Shown here: piece by piece, positions 1 to 8,444 of the stretch
Layout: each line of letters starts with the position of its first letter
Numbering within the stretch: the first letter of the stretch is position 1
Virus record (IMG/VR): IMGVR_UViG_3300042893_001710
Span: 1-44,402 of that record
Length of the DNA stretch: 44,402 nt
Strand: one strand, 5' to 3'
Source: a virus
Translations under genes and position numbers: made by a program
The notes under the pieces: generated by a model
What the model saw: the letters and a program-made list of their open reading frames with translations, nothing else
Told to the model about the DNA's origin: nothing
Database searches by the model: none

Positions 1-2
1 AT

Positions 3-923
3 CGAGCAATTTATCCACACTGGAACATGGAAGAAGGTCAATCGGCCACACTACGCTTCCTACCTGACGGTAACACAAAAAACACATTTTTCTGGGTCGA
101 ACGAGCAATGATCCGACTGCCATTCAATGGCGTCAAAGGAGAGATGGAATCAAAACAAGTATTCGTACAAGTACCCTGCGTGGAAATGTGGGGAGACGCC
201 TGCCCGGTACTGGCAGAAGTTCGCACTTGGTTCAAGGACAAGAGCCTTGAAGAAATGGGTCGCAAGTACTGGAAGAAACGCTCATACCTGTTCCAAGGTT
301 TTGTGCGTGAGAATCCCATCTCCGAAGACAAGACTCCGGACAATCCCATCCGTAAGTTCATCATTGGACCTCAACTGTTTACCTTGATCAAGGGTGCGTT
401 GATGGATCCTGAGTTGGAAGAATTGCCAACTGACTTGATGCGTGGCTTGGACTTCCGTATCACTAAGACCCAAAAGGGCGGCTTTGCCGACTACAACAGC
501 TCTAAGTGGGCACGTAAAGAGTCCGCACTCACAGAAGCTGAACAGGCTGCAATTGAAACTCACGGCTTGTATGACTTGAGCACATTCTTGCCCAAGCGTC
601 CCGGCGATGTTGAGATGAAGGTGATCAAAGAGATGTTTGAAGCATCAGTAGATGGACAGCCATACGACACTGAGCGTTGGGGTCAATACTTCCGCCCTGC
701 TGGCGTAGCCGCACCTGGTGGTGCCGCAGCTGGTGATGCAGATGACACACCAGCACCTGCTGCCAAGCCAGCACTTAAAGTTGCTGCTCCGACTGCACCC
801 GCTGCCGAAGATTCTTTTGATGAAGAGCCAACACCAGCAGCCGCACCTGTGTCAGCAGCCAAGCCCAGCGGTAATGCCCAAGACATCTTGGCCATGATCC
901 GCGCACGTCAAACCAAGCAGTAA
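3..923 (+). CDS. 32: gp32 single-stranded DNA-binding protein, 5' end cut by window edge
   Basis: This coats single-stranded DNA during replication and recombination and works with UvsX and the primosome. The frame is open from base 3, and the residues before the first ATG at 27 (ending YPHWN) fit the family, so the true start lies outside the window. The OB-fold core runs to about residue 190. It is followed by a long Ala/Pro linker and a short C-terminal tail with an acidic DSFDEEP patch, which in T4 gp32 is the protein-interaction region. T4 gp32 binds zinc through His-Cys-Cys-Cys; here I see only two cysteines (VPC and DACP) in the matching stretch, so a classical zinc site is probably missing. 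A strong terminator follows directly. Confidence 0.9.
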   Translation, partial: RAIYPHWNMEEGQSATLRFLPDGNTKNTFFWVERAMIRLPFNGVKGEMESKQVFVQVPCVEMWGDACPVLAEVRTWFKDKSLEEMGRKYWKKRSYLFQGFVRENPISEDKTPDNPIRKFIIGPQLFTLIKGALMDPELEELPTDLMRGLDFRITKTQKGGFADYNSSKWARKESALTEAEQAAIETHGLYDLSTFLPKRPGDVEMKVIKEMFEASVDGQPYDTERWGQYFRPAGVAAPGGAAAGDADDTPAPAAKPALKVAAPTAPAAEDSFDEEPTPAAAPVSAAKPSGNAQDILAMIRARQTKQ

Positions 924-933
924 TCTCTGCATT

Positions 934-970
934 AACACAAGGAGGCAACTCCTTGTGTTCTCTATTTTTA
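934..970 (+). terminator. Rho-independent terminator after gene 32
   Basis: A perfect 11-bp stem (934-944 with 949-959) closes a GCAA tetraloop and is followed by a T-rich run at 961-969. It lies 11 nt after the gp32 stop and 14 nt before the uvsX start, so it separates the abundant gp32 message from uvsX or attenuates read-through. Confidence 0.92.
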
Positions 971-983
971 TAACAGGTGATAC

Positions 984-2039
984 ATGGGAAAACCATTTGA
1001 TGTAAGTAAATTCCGCAAGGAAATTACCAAATCAATCGATGGCCTATCGATTGGTTTTAATGATCCAACAGACTGGATCTCAACAGGCAACTACGCACTA
1101 AACTATTTGATTAGCGGTGACTTCAATCGTGGCATCCCACTAGGCAAGGTAACTGTGTTTGCTGGCGACTCTGGTGCAGGTAAGAGTTATATTTGCTCAG
1201 GTAACATTGTGAAGAACGCACAAGAGCAAGGTATCTTTGTGGTGTTGATTGACTCAGAAAACGCACTAGACGAGGACTGGCTCAAAGCACTTGGCGTTGA
1301 CACAAGTGACAGCAAATTACTCAAATTGAGTATGGCCATGATTGATGATGTGGCCAAAACTATCTCCACATTCATGAGCGACTACAAGGCCTTGCCAGAT
1401 GGCGAGCGTCCCAAGGTCATGTTTGTAATTGACTCACTGGGCATGTTGTTAACACCCACTGATGTGAACCAGTTTGATGCAGGCGAAATGAAGGGTGATC
1501 TAGGACGTAAACCCAAAGCTCTCACCGCCTTGGTGCGTAACTGTGTGAACATGTTTGGTTCATACAATGTGGGCTTGGTTTGTACCAACCACACATACGC
1601 AAGCCAGGATATGTTTGACCCAGACGATAAAATTAGCGGCGGTCAAGGTTTCATTTACGCCTCATCAATTGTTGTGGCCATGAAGAAGATGAAGCTGAAA
1701 GAGGACGAGGACGGCAACAAGATTACTGATGTCATGGGCATCCGTGCCGGTTGCAAAGTAATGAAAACACGCTATGCCAAACCTTTTGAAGGCGTACAAG
1801 TTAAGATTCCATACACAACAGGCATGAGCCCATACTCAGGTCTTACTGACTTGATTGAGAAAAAAGGCCTGCTCAAGAAAGAAGGCAACAGTTTGGTGTT
1901 TACTACCAGTCATGGTGAGATCATCAAGAAGTTCCGTAAAGGATGGGAACGTAATGATGATAACTGTCTTGATACTGTGATGAAAGACTTTGGGAATATT
2001 AAAGAAGAGGTAAGTACCGGCGAGGAGGAAGCAGAATGA
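984..2039 (+). CDS. uvsX: UvsX RecA-like recombinase
   Basis: UvsX is the phage strand-exchange protein that forms filaments on ssDNA, with gp32 and UvsY, for recombination-dependent replication. Walker A is GDSGAGKS at residues 61-68 and Walker B is VMFVIDS at about 145-151. The length of 351 residues is close to the T4 family (about 390). The ATG has an AGGTGA ribosome site a few bases upstream. The C-terminus is acidic (EEVSTGEEEAE). Its last codons overlap the next ATG as ATGA, so the two are translationally coupled. Confidence 0.93.
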   Translation: MGKPFDVSKFRKEITKSIDGLSIGFNDPTDWISTGNYALNYLISGDFNRGIPLGKVTVFAGDSGAGKSYICSGNIVKNAQEQGIFVVLIDSENALDEDWLKALGVDTSDSKLLKLSMAMIDDVAKTISTFMSDYKALPDGERPKVMFVIDSLGMLLTPTDVNQFDAGEMKGDLGRKPKALTALVRNCVNMFGSYNVGLVCTNHTYASQDMFDPDDKISGGQGFIYASSIVVAMKKMKLKEDEDGNKITDVMGIRAGCKVMKTRYAKPFEGVQVKIPYTTGMSPYSGLTDLIEKKGLLKKEGNSLVFTTSHGEIIKKFRKGWERNDDNCLDTVMKDFGNIKEEVSTGEEEAE

Positions 2040-2302
2040 GTGAAGCGATAGCGTCAGAGATTTGGGGCGAACTCAAACGTTTTGTAAACACAGTTGATCG
2101 CCAAGAGGCTGCCGAAACTGTGGTTCAAATTTTGATGGACAATGACAGTGATGTGGAAGATATCCGTGATGCGTTCAAAGGCGATAGTGATATCAAACGA
2201 GCACTTACTGCATATCTTGACAACGACAAAGATTACTCAGAAGACGACGAAGAAGAAGATCCTGAAGAAGAGGATTACAACGAAGACGACTGGGAAAATT
2301 AA
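2036..2302 (+). CDS. Small acidic protein coupled to UvsX
   Basis: This is an 88-residue protein of unknown function. The first 60 residues look helical, and the last 25 are almost all Asp and Glu with a few Tyr and Asn. Similar small acidic-tailed proteins sit next to uvsX in aquatic T4-like phages. The start overlaps the uvsX stop by 4 nt and the stop shares one base with the next start (TAATG), so it belongs to the uvsX operon. The acidic tail might mimic DNA or bind basic recombination proteins, but nothing here shows that. Confidence 0.75.
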   Translation: MSEAIASEIWGELKRFVNTVDRQEAAETVVQILMDNDSDVEDIRDAFKGDSDIKRALTAYLDNDKDYSEDDEEEDPEEEDYNEDDWEN

Positions 2303-3492
2303 TGTCAAAAGTTTTTGAAATTCGGGACTACTATTGCTCCATGAAATTCAAATTTTTAAAGATTGACTTAGAATCGACTACTACTTATAATTGCCATGCA
2401 GCTAGTCCGCACTCAGTTGATTTTAATTGGCTAAAGAATAATCCAGGTAATTTGTTTAACACCAACGTCAATGTTGCCGAACGGCAAATGATGTTGGAAA
2501 ACAAGCGCAATTCAAGTTGTGAACAAAATTGTTGGTCTGCCGAAGACAACGGTGCCCAAAGCCCACGACAGTATCAACTGGGCATACAGCGCACCCACTC
2601 AGTGGTTAATACCAATCCAGAGATTGTTGATCTAACAATTGGTAGTGATTGTAATTTGACTTGCAGTTATTGTTGTAAAGAATACTCTTCGGCCTGGCGC
2701 AGAGATTTAGTCACACACGGAAACTATGATGTGCAGTCTGATGCAAACAGATTTGCGTTAACGGTCAAAGATACTGTCTTGATGAAATTCAGTCAATCGG
2801 CATTAAAATCAACCTTGCATTATCAAAGTTTACTAAACGAGATCAAACTGGTTGCCCCGACACTAAAAAAATTAATAGTAACAGGTGGTGAACCTTTTTT
2901 GGATAATCAGCTAATAGAAACAATCAGGCAGTTACCATTCTCAAAAGATTGCAAGATACAAATGTACACTGGGCTGGGCGTGAATGTTTCAAGATTTGAA
3001 AAAATACTAAACCGGTTAAAAACAGTTGACAATTTGTATCTAACTGTCAGTGCAGAATGTACTAATCAATTGCATGAATTCAATCGCTATGGTTCTTCCT
3101 GGTTGGATTTTGAACACAAGATACAACTAATTCGCAAGCATGGCATAAAGTATGAGTTCCAATCCACACTTTCAAATTTAACTGTATTTGGATTTGCTAA
3201 TTTTGCTAAACAATTCAAGGATGATACTATTAGAATAACTTTTGCGTATCAACCAAACATGATGGCTCCGTATGTTCTTGATTCTACAAGCAAACAAGTT
3301 ATAATAGAACAGTTACAGTTGTTACCTGAATCGATGAAAAATCAAATTGTACGGTCAATGTCAGCAGAGCCAACTGAATCTCAACGCCAGGGTATCAAAC
3401 AATTTCTTACTGAGTTTGTCAACAGACGAAAAGATCTTGACATAACTATATACCCAAAACATTTTTTAAATTGGATAAGTTATGTGGTATAG
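2302..3492 (+). CDS. Twitch-type radical SAM protein
   Basis: This is a radical S-adenosylmethionine enzyme of unknown substrate. The [4Fe-4S]-binding motif CNLTCSYC gives C117, C121 and C124, and the SAM-binding GGEPF motif is near residue 200. The N-terminal part carries extra cysteines (C12, C31, C73, C77) and the pattern SCEQNCW, typical of the phage twitch-domain radical SAM group. The product of 396 residues appears complete. It lies between the UvsX operon and the UvsY-like gene, overlaps the latter by 11 nt, and reads more AT-rich than uvsX, suggesting an insertion. It may depend on the IscU/IscA pair encoded at 39494-40187. Confidence 0.85.
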   Translation: MSKVFEIRDYYCSMKFKFLKIDLESTTTYNCHAASPHSVDFNWLKNNPGNLFNTNVNVAERQMMLENKRNSSCEQNCWSAEDNGAQSPRQYQLGIQRTHSVVNTNPEIVDLTIGSDCNLTCSYCCKEYSSAWRRDLVTHGNYDVQSDANRFALTVKDTVLMKFSQSALKSTLHYQSLLNEIKLVAPTLKKLIVTGGEPFLDNQLIETIRQLPFSKDCKIQMYTGLGVNVSRFEKILNRLKTVDNLYLTVSAECTNQLHEFNRYGSSWLDFEHKIQLIRKHGIKYEFQSTLSNLTVFGFANFAKQFKDDTIRITFAYQPNMMAPYVLDSTSKQVIIEQLQLLPESMKNQIVRSMSAEPTESQRQGIKQFLTEFVNRRKDLDITIYPKHFLNWISYVV

Positions 3493-3934
3493 TCGTGTTG
3501 TTGCCAGTCTTGATGCTATTCCGGACTTCATTGCTCACTACGAGCGTGAGCTTGATGATGCCAAAAAAGATTGTCGGATTGGGGGTCTTGTGGAAAAAAA
3601 TATCACAACACTTCCAGGCCTAACTGAGTTTAGATATAACCAGCTGCAAGAGATTGAAGCTGTGTTGAACTATCTCAACATCCAACTGCGTAAAATCCGT
3701 AGAAAGCACTTTCAAAAGTACCTGGAAGGGTATGCCCGTGCGCTTACAAGTCGCGATGCTGAAAAGTATGTGGATGGCGAGGACGAAGTTATTGACTACG
3801 AAACCATAATCAACGAAGTAGCATACTTGCGCAATCGTTGGCTAGGTATCATGAAGGGCCTGGATACCAAACAGTGGCAAATGGGTCACATTGTGCGCCT
3901 TAGAACTGCTGGTATGGAAGATATCCAGGTATGA
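3482..3934 (+). CDS. uvsY: UvsY-like recombination mediator (probable)
   Basis: This 150-residue, largely helical and charged protein is likely UvsY, which helps load UvsX onto gp32-coated ssDNA. The support is its length (T4 UvsY is 137 residues), its place in the uvsX operon, and a C-terminal pattern (NEVAYLRNRWLGIMKGLD then LRTAGMED) that I associate with UvsY of aquatic T4-like phages. No catalytic motif is expected, so identification from sequence alone is moderate. It begins inside the radical SAM gene and its last codons overlap the next start as ATGA. Confidence 0.55.
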   Translation: MWYSRVVASLDAIPDFIAHYERELDDAKKDCRIGGLVEKNITTLPGLTEFRYNQLQEIEAVLNYLNIQLRKIRRKHFQKYLEGYARALTSRDAEKYVDGEDEVIDYETIINEVAYLRNRWLGIMKGLDTKQWQMGHIVRLRTAGMEDIQV

Positions 3935-4134
3935 AGCAAGAGCAGTTTGAGCAAAAAATTCAACAGGCCTTAAGCAAACAAGAAGAAGCGGAACAGAGAC
4001 AGCAACAGGCTCGCAGCCAATTGACCCCTGAAGAATTGGCCTGGCAAAATGATCTAGAAGAAATACAACTTGTACTAATAATTGTTCTAGTTGCAAGTTG
4101 GGGTGCTTACTGGTATTTTTCAGTACACCTATGA
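3931..4134 (+). CDS. Small C-terminally anchored membrane protein
   Basis: This is a 67-residue protein of unknown function. Residues 1-40 are rich in Gln, Glu and Lys and look like a coiled coil. Residues about 46-65 form one hydrophobic transmembrane helix, followed by a very short tail. It overlaps the upstream gene by 4 nt and ends the plus-strand operon, facing the minus-strand glycan genes only 6 nt away. No terminator is visible between the converging units. Confidence 0.65.
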   Translation: MKQEQFEQKIQQALSKQEEAEQRQQQARSQLTPEELAWQNDLEEIQLVLIIVLVASWGAYWYFSVHL

Positions 4135-4140
4135 CTCTTG

Positions 4141-4971
4141 TCAAGGATTAATACCATTACTCCAAAGATCGGGGTATTGTTTAGCAATGGTTACCAACAC
4201 AGGATCTAAAGCATCAACTCCTACATTTTCTGCTTTCATCTTGCCTTTTTTAACCACTTGATTCCAACTGTTATCAAATATCGCATCAGCAATTCCTTGA
4301 CTGCTGCGATTTACTTTCTGCTCCCAACTTGGAGTTTCTCTTTTGGCACTGATTTGCGCAGTTTTGATATTTAGATTGCCCATGATAGTTAGATGCCATC
4401 CTCCAACCACATGTGCAGGAAACTCGCCCATGCTTTTGTTGCGACTGACATAAAATCTCATGACATCTTCAGGAAGATGTTTTACTCGCGTCATTTTGGT
4501 TCCAGGCCAAAATCCATAACGACCTTTCCATTCTAAGAAACAAACTCTATACTCTTGATGCCAGCATATTCTTTGATTTTGATCAATGAGTTCAATGGCT
4601 TGATCTAACATTCGTGGATCCCAAAATTCATCGCCGTCACTGAACGCCACCACTGATTCTGGCTTGTTTAGGCCATGCACTAATTCTAACGCCCGACTGC
4701 GACTTTGCCGCTCAACTGCTCGCCCTTGATTTTTTAAATCTAATTGGTCAAATTCCGAAGTATCAATTTTTACGTAATCGTAAACAATTTTTTGTTGTAA
4801 CTCGGGAGATAGTTTATCAAAAACATGGTCAAAATGTTTGGCATGCGGTTGCATGGTAAAACTGTGATCAGCCTCTACCACAACAAAATGCTCTACCCAG
4901 GGCGCAAGGTATTGTATCCGTGTGAGAAAAAGATCTGTTTCGTTGTAGTATAAAAAGCTGTCAATTATCAT
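4141..4971 (-). CDS. Glycosyltransferase family 17-like protein
   Basis: This is a putative sugar transferase. The start (DSFLYYNETDLFLTRIQYL, then FVVVEADHSFT) and the DGDEFWD acidic motif match GT17, the family of beta-1,4-mannosyl-glycoprotein GlcNAc transferases and bacterial or phage relatives. The length of 276 residues fits the family. It is the last gene of a four-gene minus-strand operon, 1 nt after the methyltransferase-like gene. In this context it probably adds a sugar to a phage or host surface glycan; donor and acceptor are unknown. Confidence 0.8.
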   Translation of the reverse strand: MIIDSFLYYNETDLFLTRIQYLAPWVEHFVVVEADHSFTMQPHAKHFDHVFDKLSPELQQKIVYDYVKIDTSEFDQLDLKNQGRAVERQSRSRALELVHGLNKPESVVAFSDGDEFWDPRMLDQAIELIDQNQRICWHQEYRVCFLEWKGRYGFWPGTKMTRVKHLPEDVMRFYVSRNKSMGEFPAHVVGGWHLTIMGNLNIKTAQISAKRETPSWEQKVNRSSQGIADAIFDNSWNQVVKKGKMKAENVGVDALDPVLVTIAKQYPDLWSNGINP

Positions 4972-4972
4972 G

Positions 4973-5605
4973 TTAAAATTGGTAAATTATTTGGTAGCGA
5001 TCGTAAATGGGAAATCTTCCTTGACTTTCGAGATATTCTGCTATCCTACGACCTTTGCCTGTACGCTGGCCGTCGCTGAGTTTGCGACAATTGTCGTCTA
5101 TGGCTACAAGTGTTCCAGGTTGTAGATGAGATTCGATAACTTGAAATTCTTTCAAATGATGATTGGCACTGGGTTGATCATTGGCCCATTTGACATCCCA
5201 AGAATCAAGATAAAATAAATCTACTTGATCAAGATCGTGTAAATGGCTTAGCCATTCCACACTGTCACTGCAAACCACACTAAAATGTTTGCTAGGCAAC
5301 AGAGATTGTGCAACCACACATGCTTCAGAGTCGATATCTACACTGCGAACTTGTCCACCAACTGCATCAACAAACTCTGTAAACAATCTAGCACTTTGCC
5401 CATCTTTCCAATTGTCTATCTTGCGCAAAGTTCCAGTTTCTACAATGTTGAAGTTTGAAGATTTTTTCTTCAGCAACAAGTCAAACATCAAAGCAAAGCC
5501 ATCAGCTCGATGAAACATGCCTTCGGTCAGACCACGTTTGGCTCCTGATGTATTGACATTAAGAAGAGGATAATAGTGTTTGTGAAAATGCTCAAGCCAA
5601 TTCAT
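4973..5605 (-). CDS. Class I SAM methyltransferase-like protein
   Basis: This 210-residue protein has a Rossmann methyltransferase pattern: NIVETGTLR as the SAM-binding motif I, VRSVDID as motif II, and VDLFYLDSWD followed by AIDDN further on. The layout resembles the Methyltransf_24/cephalosporin-hydroxylase-like group. It sits between the second radical SAM gene (8 nt upstream) and the GT17 gene, so all are probably co-translated. The substrate is not evident; sugar or amino-sugar methylation is a guess from context. Confidence 0.7.
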   Translation of the reverse strand: MNWLEHFHKHYYPLLNVNTSGAKRGLTEGMFHRADGFALMFDLLLKKKSSNFNIVETGTLRKIDNWKDGQSARLFTEFVDAVGGQVRSVDIDSEACVVAQSLLPSKHFSVVCSDSVEWLSHLHDLDQVDLFYLDSWDVKWANDQPSANHHLKEFQVIESHLQPGTLVAIDDNCRKLSDGQRTGKGRRIAEYLESQGRFPIYDRYQIIYQF

Positions 5606-5613
5606 TGTGATTT

Positions 5614-7134
5614 TTAGGGAAAGTTTACGTGGCTTATACGATTATCAATTTGTACCAAATTATAATCTTGTGTTGTAGCAAGAGTTTTTGCAGTTTGATT
5701 GTTTCGCACAAACAAACAAGCACTGCATTGTTTTCTTGGATCAAAAAATTGTTTAACAGGTTCAATAAATAATTTTTGTACTTGTGTGTTTTTTACTGTT
5801 CCCCATTTGTCACTGTTAAATTTGCGTTCAGGAAGTTGGCCGTCTGATCCTGGTTCACCAGTGATTTCTTCTGCCAGCACAGTGACTGAATCGCATGGAT
5901 AGCAACTGCTATAACCAGCATCTTCGTGGCCGGTAGTATCCCAAAATACATTAAAACTTTGCAAATGGCACTGTCCCTCGTCCCAAAGATCATCAGCTTC
6001 TTGTTGGGTACCATGATACTTCAGTTGGTGAAATATGTGACCAGTTGGCGTTCCATCTTCTTTGATTAAGCCAAGTGCAAAAAGTCTTTCTGCTAGAGCT
6101 TGATGACTGCGTAATTGTATATCTCTAGACAAATTGCAATCAGTTAACAATCGAACATAATCTGCGCCCCAGGCTTGCGCTGCCGATTCTAACCTTGACA
6201 ATATTTCATCTTCAGTCCATGGCCCATACACATAGCTCAATCCCAACGTGATGTCAGGATTGTGTTTTAGTGTTTGAGGTATACGTTGTAAATTAAATTT
6301 TCCTTGAGGATAAAATGGACTGGCATTTTCTGGAGTAATACTGATACGTACCCAATCAAAATGTTGGTAAATGTCATCAGACACCTTGGCAGGAAATCCG
6401 TTTGTGATCAGTCCCAAGCTAATATCTAATTGACCAAGCCATTCAACAAATTCTTCAAAATGCGGCCATATGTTAGGCTGCCCACCACCGCTGAGTATTA
6501 ATCCTCTAAGCCTGATATCTGACCCTGTGATGCTTTTGTACAGGTCATTGTATTCTGGATAGTGCAGGCGATTGTATTCTGCTTGATCAAAATACAGTTT
6601 TGAAACAAAATCTTTGGCTTCTTGCAAAGTCACACTGTCTTTTTTGTTGCGCCCTATAGTAGAACAGTATTGACAATGACTCATACAAACTTGGTGATTG
6701 GTCATTGTGGCTCTTATGATGCTGCCCATTCCTGTATCGCGTAGTTTTTTAAAAATAGGCCAATGATAGTTTAATTTTTCTCCTGTGGCAGTATAAGAAC
6801 TTTCTTGCACAGTCTTTGTGTGCCTTACATCTTTGGGATCAATCTTTTTGCGACTAGGCGATGCCACACGCATTGTGACTGGGCCTGATTGTGTAAGGTA
6901 CATGCCTTCAGTAGGCCCAAATAGTTCTATGTTTTTTGCCAATTCATCAAACTGGTCTGGACTAATGGGTTGCATGTTTAAAAAGCGACCTTGTGAGTCT
7001 AGCAATTGTACATCAGTGTGAACTGCAAAGTGATTGCCAGCACCTTGATATCGTAGCACAAGCTCATACTGATTTTCGTTTTGTCTAAAGGTCAGACTGT
7101 ATTCTCCTGCCTGACTTTGTTTTAATACTTGCAT
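5614..7134 (-). CDS. Radical SAM enzyme with extra C-terminal cysteine motifs
   Basis: This large radical SAM protein (506 residues) has the cluster motif CMSHCQYC (C150, C154, C157) and the SAM-binding motif LSGGGQPN at about residue 214. The first 140 residues form a beta-rich domain with no obvious match. Near the C-terminus there are two CxxC pairs (CYPC and CSAC), which could hold a second iron-sulfur cluster like a SPASM domain. It is co-transcribed with two methyltransferase-like genes and a GT17 gene. The reaction is unknown; epimerisation, dehydrogenation or methylation of a sugar or peptide would fit. Confidence 0.8.
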   Translation of the reverse strand: MQVLKQSQAGEYSLTFRQNENQYELVLRYQGAGNHFAVHTDVQLLDSQGRFLNMQPISPDQFDELAKNIELFGPTEGMYLTQSGPVTMRVASPSRKKIDPKDVRHTKTVQESSYTATGEKLNYHWPIFKKLRDTGMGSIIRATMTNHQVCMSHCQYCSTIGRNKKDSVTLQEAKDFVSKLYFDQAEYNRLHYPEYNDLYKSITGSDIRLRGLILSGGGQPNIWPHFEEFVEWLGQLDISLGLITNGFPAKVSDDIYQHFDWVRISITPENASPFYPQGKFNLQRIPQTLKHNPDITLGLSYVYGPWTEDEILSRLESAAQAWGADYVRLLTDCNLSRDIQLRSHQALAERLFALGLIKEDGTPTGHIFHQLKYHGTQQEADDLWDEGQCHLQSFNVFWDTTGHEDAGYSSCYPCDSVTVLAEEITGEPGSDGQLPERKFNSDKWGTVKNTQVQKLFIEPVKQFFDPRKQCSACLFVRNNQTAKTLATTQDYNLVQIDNRISHVNFP

Positions 7135-7137
7135 AGA

Positions 7138-7779
7138 TTATTTTTTGAGGGTAAAGAACCCATCACCTTGACTGTTGCGTTCGGCCCAATTGTCTTTGAT
7201 ACCTTGCACACGATGTTTTACATGCACAGTGGACCATCCGTACTGTTTGAATTTGTTTGTCCACCATGATTCATCATTGATTTGAACATGGCTACGATCC
7301 AAATGATATTCAGGAATTCTAAATACTCCATTGTCCCCCAAGGGAATCACATGCCACATGTTGTTGGCTAAACTGCTGTAATTTTCTAAAAACATGTTCA
7401 ACGGCTGATCAGGTACATGTTCTAATACATCTTTGGTAATTATCCAATCAAATTTTTGCCGCCAAGGCACTGGGTGGTCGTTAGTAATCAATGCCACAAA
7501 GTCTCTAGTGTCAGGATCTGCTTGCCCTACAGCATATTCACTAACATCAACCCCACGTGCATCTATGCCCAGCAGGCGCAATGCTTTGGTCACATAACCT
7601 TTGCCGCAACCATAATCTAATACTTGATCTCCAGTTTTGAGACCAAGTTCTTTGATAATATAGTACGCCATTGGAATAGTCAGTTCGGGTATCCATCGAT
7701 AATTTACATAGCAACTTTTACCACTGGCTATACCATCTTCGTAGTATTTTTTATCATAAAAATTTGAAAGCAGTTCCAT
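7138..7779 (-). CDS. SAM-dependent methyltransferase
   Basis: Methyltransferase of the Methyltransf_11/23 type, first gene of the minus-strand operon. Motif I is VLDYGCGKGYVTKAL, followed by GVDVSEYAV and the post-motif DWIITKDVLEHV. I choose the ATG at 7779 rather than an in-frame TTG six bases upstream, because a late-type promoter motif (CTAAATA, minus strand 7792-7786) ends 6 nt before this ATG. The mRNA would then be nearly leaderless. No ribosome site is visible. The product of 213 residues is complete. Confidence 0.82.
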   Translation of the reverse strand: MELLSNFYDKKYYEDGIASGKSCYVNYRWIPELTIPMAYYIIKELGLKTGDQVLDYGCGKGYVTKALRLLGIDARGVDVSEYAVGQADPDTRDFVALITNDHPVPWRQKFDWIITKDVLEHVPDQPLNMFLENYSSLANNMWHVIPLGDNGVFRIPEYHLDRSHVQINDESWWTNKFKQYGWSTVHVKHRVQGIKDNWAERNSQGDGFFTLKK

Positions 7780-7785
7780 TGACAA

Positions 7786-7792
7786 TATTTAG
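7786..7792 (-). promoter_or_regulatory. Late-type promoter motif CTAAATA, minus strand
   Basis: On the minus strand this reads CACTAAATATTG, close to the motif CCATAAATATTG before the virion gene at 28506. It ends 6 nt before the methyltransferase ATG at 7779, so transcription would begin at or next to the start codon. It is back to back with the plus-strand motif at 7809. Confidence 0.5.
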
Positions 7793-7808
7793 TGCTGTAA
7801 ACTACGTC

Positions 7809-7816
7809 TATAAATA
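7809..7816 (+). promoter_or_regulatory. Late-type promoter TATAAATA, plus strand
   Basis: This is an exact T4 late promoter core (TATAAATA). It ends 4 nt before the ATG at 7821 of the FkbM gene, so the message would be leaderless or close to it. It forms a divergent pair with the motif at 7786-7792 inside a 41-bp gap. Confidence 0.55.
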
Positions 7817-7820
7817 TGTG

Positions 7821-8444
7821 ATGAAATCTCCCAGAGCCACTGAAATATTTTTAAATCAAATTTGGAATAGTTCTAATCTTGGATTTTATGTTGAAATTGG
7901 TGCATTTGATGGCGTGAGAAAAAACAGCACCATTATATTAGAACGACTGGGATGGGATGGGGTTTGTGTTGAACCTACTCCGAGCAGTTTTCAATCTCTC
8001 AAAAACAACAGAAAATGTCGTTGCTTGAATGTTGCAGTGTATGATCAGCCTGGCCAACTTGAATTTGCATTATTTCCCACCAGACCAGAATGGAATGGAA
8101 TTATTGAAACTTTTGATCATCACCATCAAACACATTTGAATCATCAAGGCGAACAGTATAAAAACCATCCGTGGGAACAGCCAGAAATTATTCAAGTTCC
8201 GTGTGTGACCTGGACTGATCTCGAACTGCCGCTACATATAGATTATTTGCAAATTGATGCCGAAGGTGCAGAACTTAAAATCTTAAATTGCATAGATTGG
8301 GATACAGCAGACATAACTTTTATTTGTTTAGAAGATGTTCCGGGCACAGAAGGTAATACTGTGTTAATTGATTTCATGCAAGATAAGGGATACAAACTTG
8401 TGTTTCAACAAAAATTTGATAACATATGGAAAAAAACAAAATGA
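7821..8444 (+). CDS. FkbM family methyltransferase
   Basis: This is a SAM-dependent O-methyltransferase of the FkbM family, often acting on sugars. The pattern GFYVEIGAFDGVRKNST, then LGWDGVCVEP and later LQIDAEGAELKIL, is the family signature. The frame is open upstream from a TTG at 7764, but I choose the ATG at 7821 because the conserved domain starts shortly after and the upstream part overlaps the divergent gene. The product is 207 residues. It is the first gene of a seven-gene plus-strand run and overlaps the next gene as ATGA. Confidence 0.82.
   Translation: MKSPRATEIFLNQIWNSSNLGFYVEIGAFDGVRKNSTIILERLGWDGVCVEPTPSSFQSLKNNRKCRCLNVAVYDQPGQLEFALFPTRPEWNGIIETFDHHHQTHLNHQGEQYKNHPWEQPEIIQVPCVTWTDLELPLHIDYLQIDAEGAELKILNCIDWDTADITFICLEDVPGTEGNTVLIDFMQDKGYKLVFQQKFDNIWKKTK

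Noticed and set aside
3437-3465. A TTGACA box before the UvsY-like gene
   Set aside because: No good -10 at 16-18 bp, and the spacing to the ATG does not fit either promoter class.
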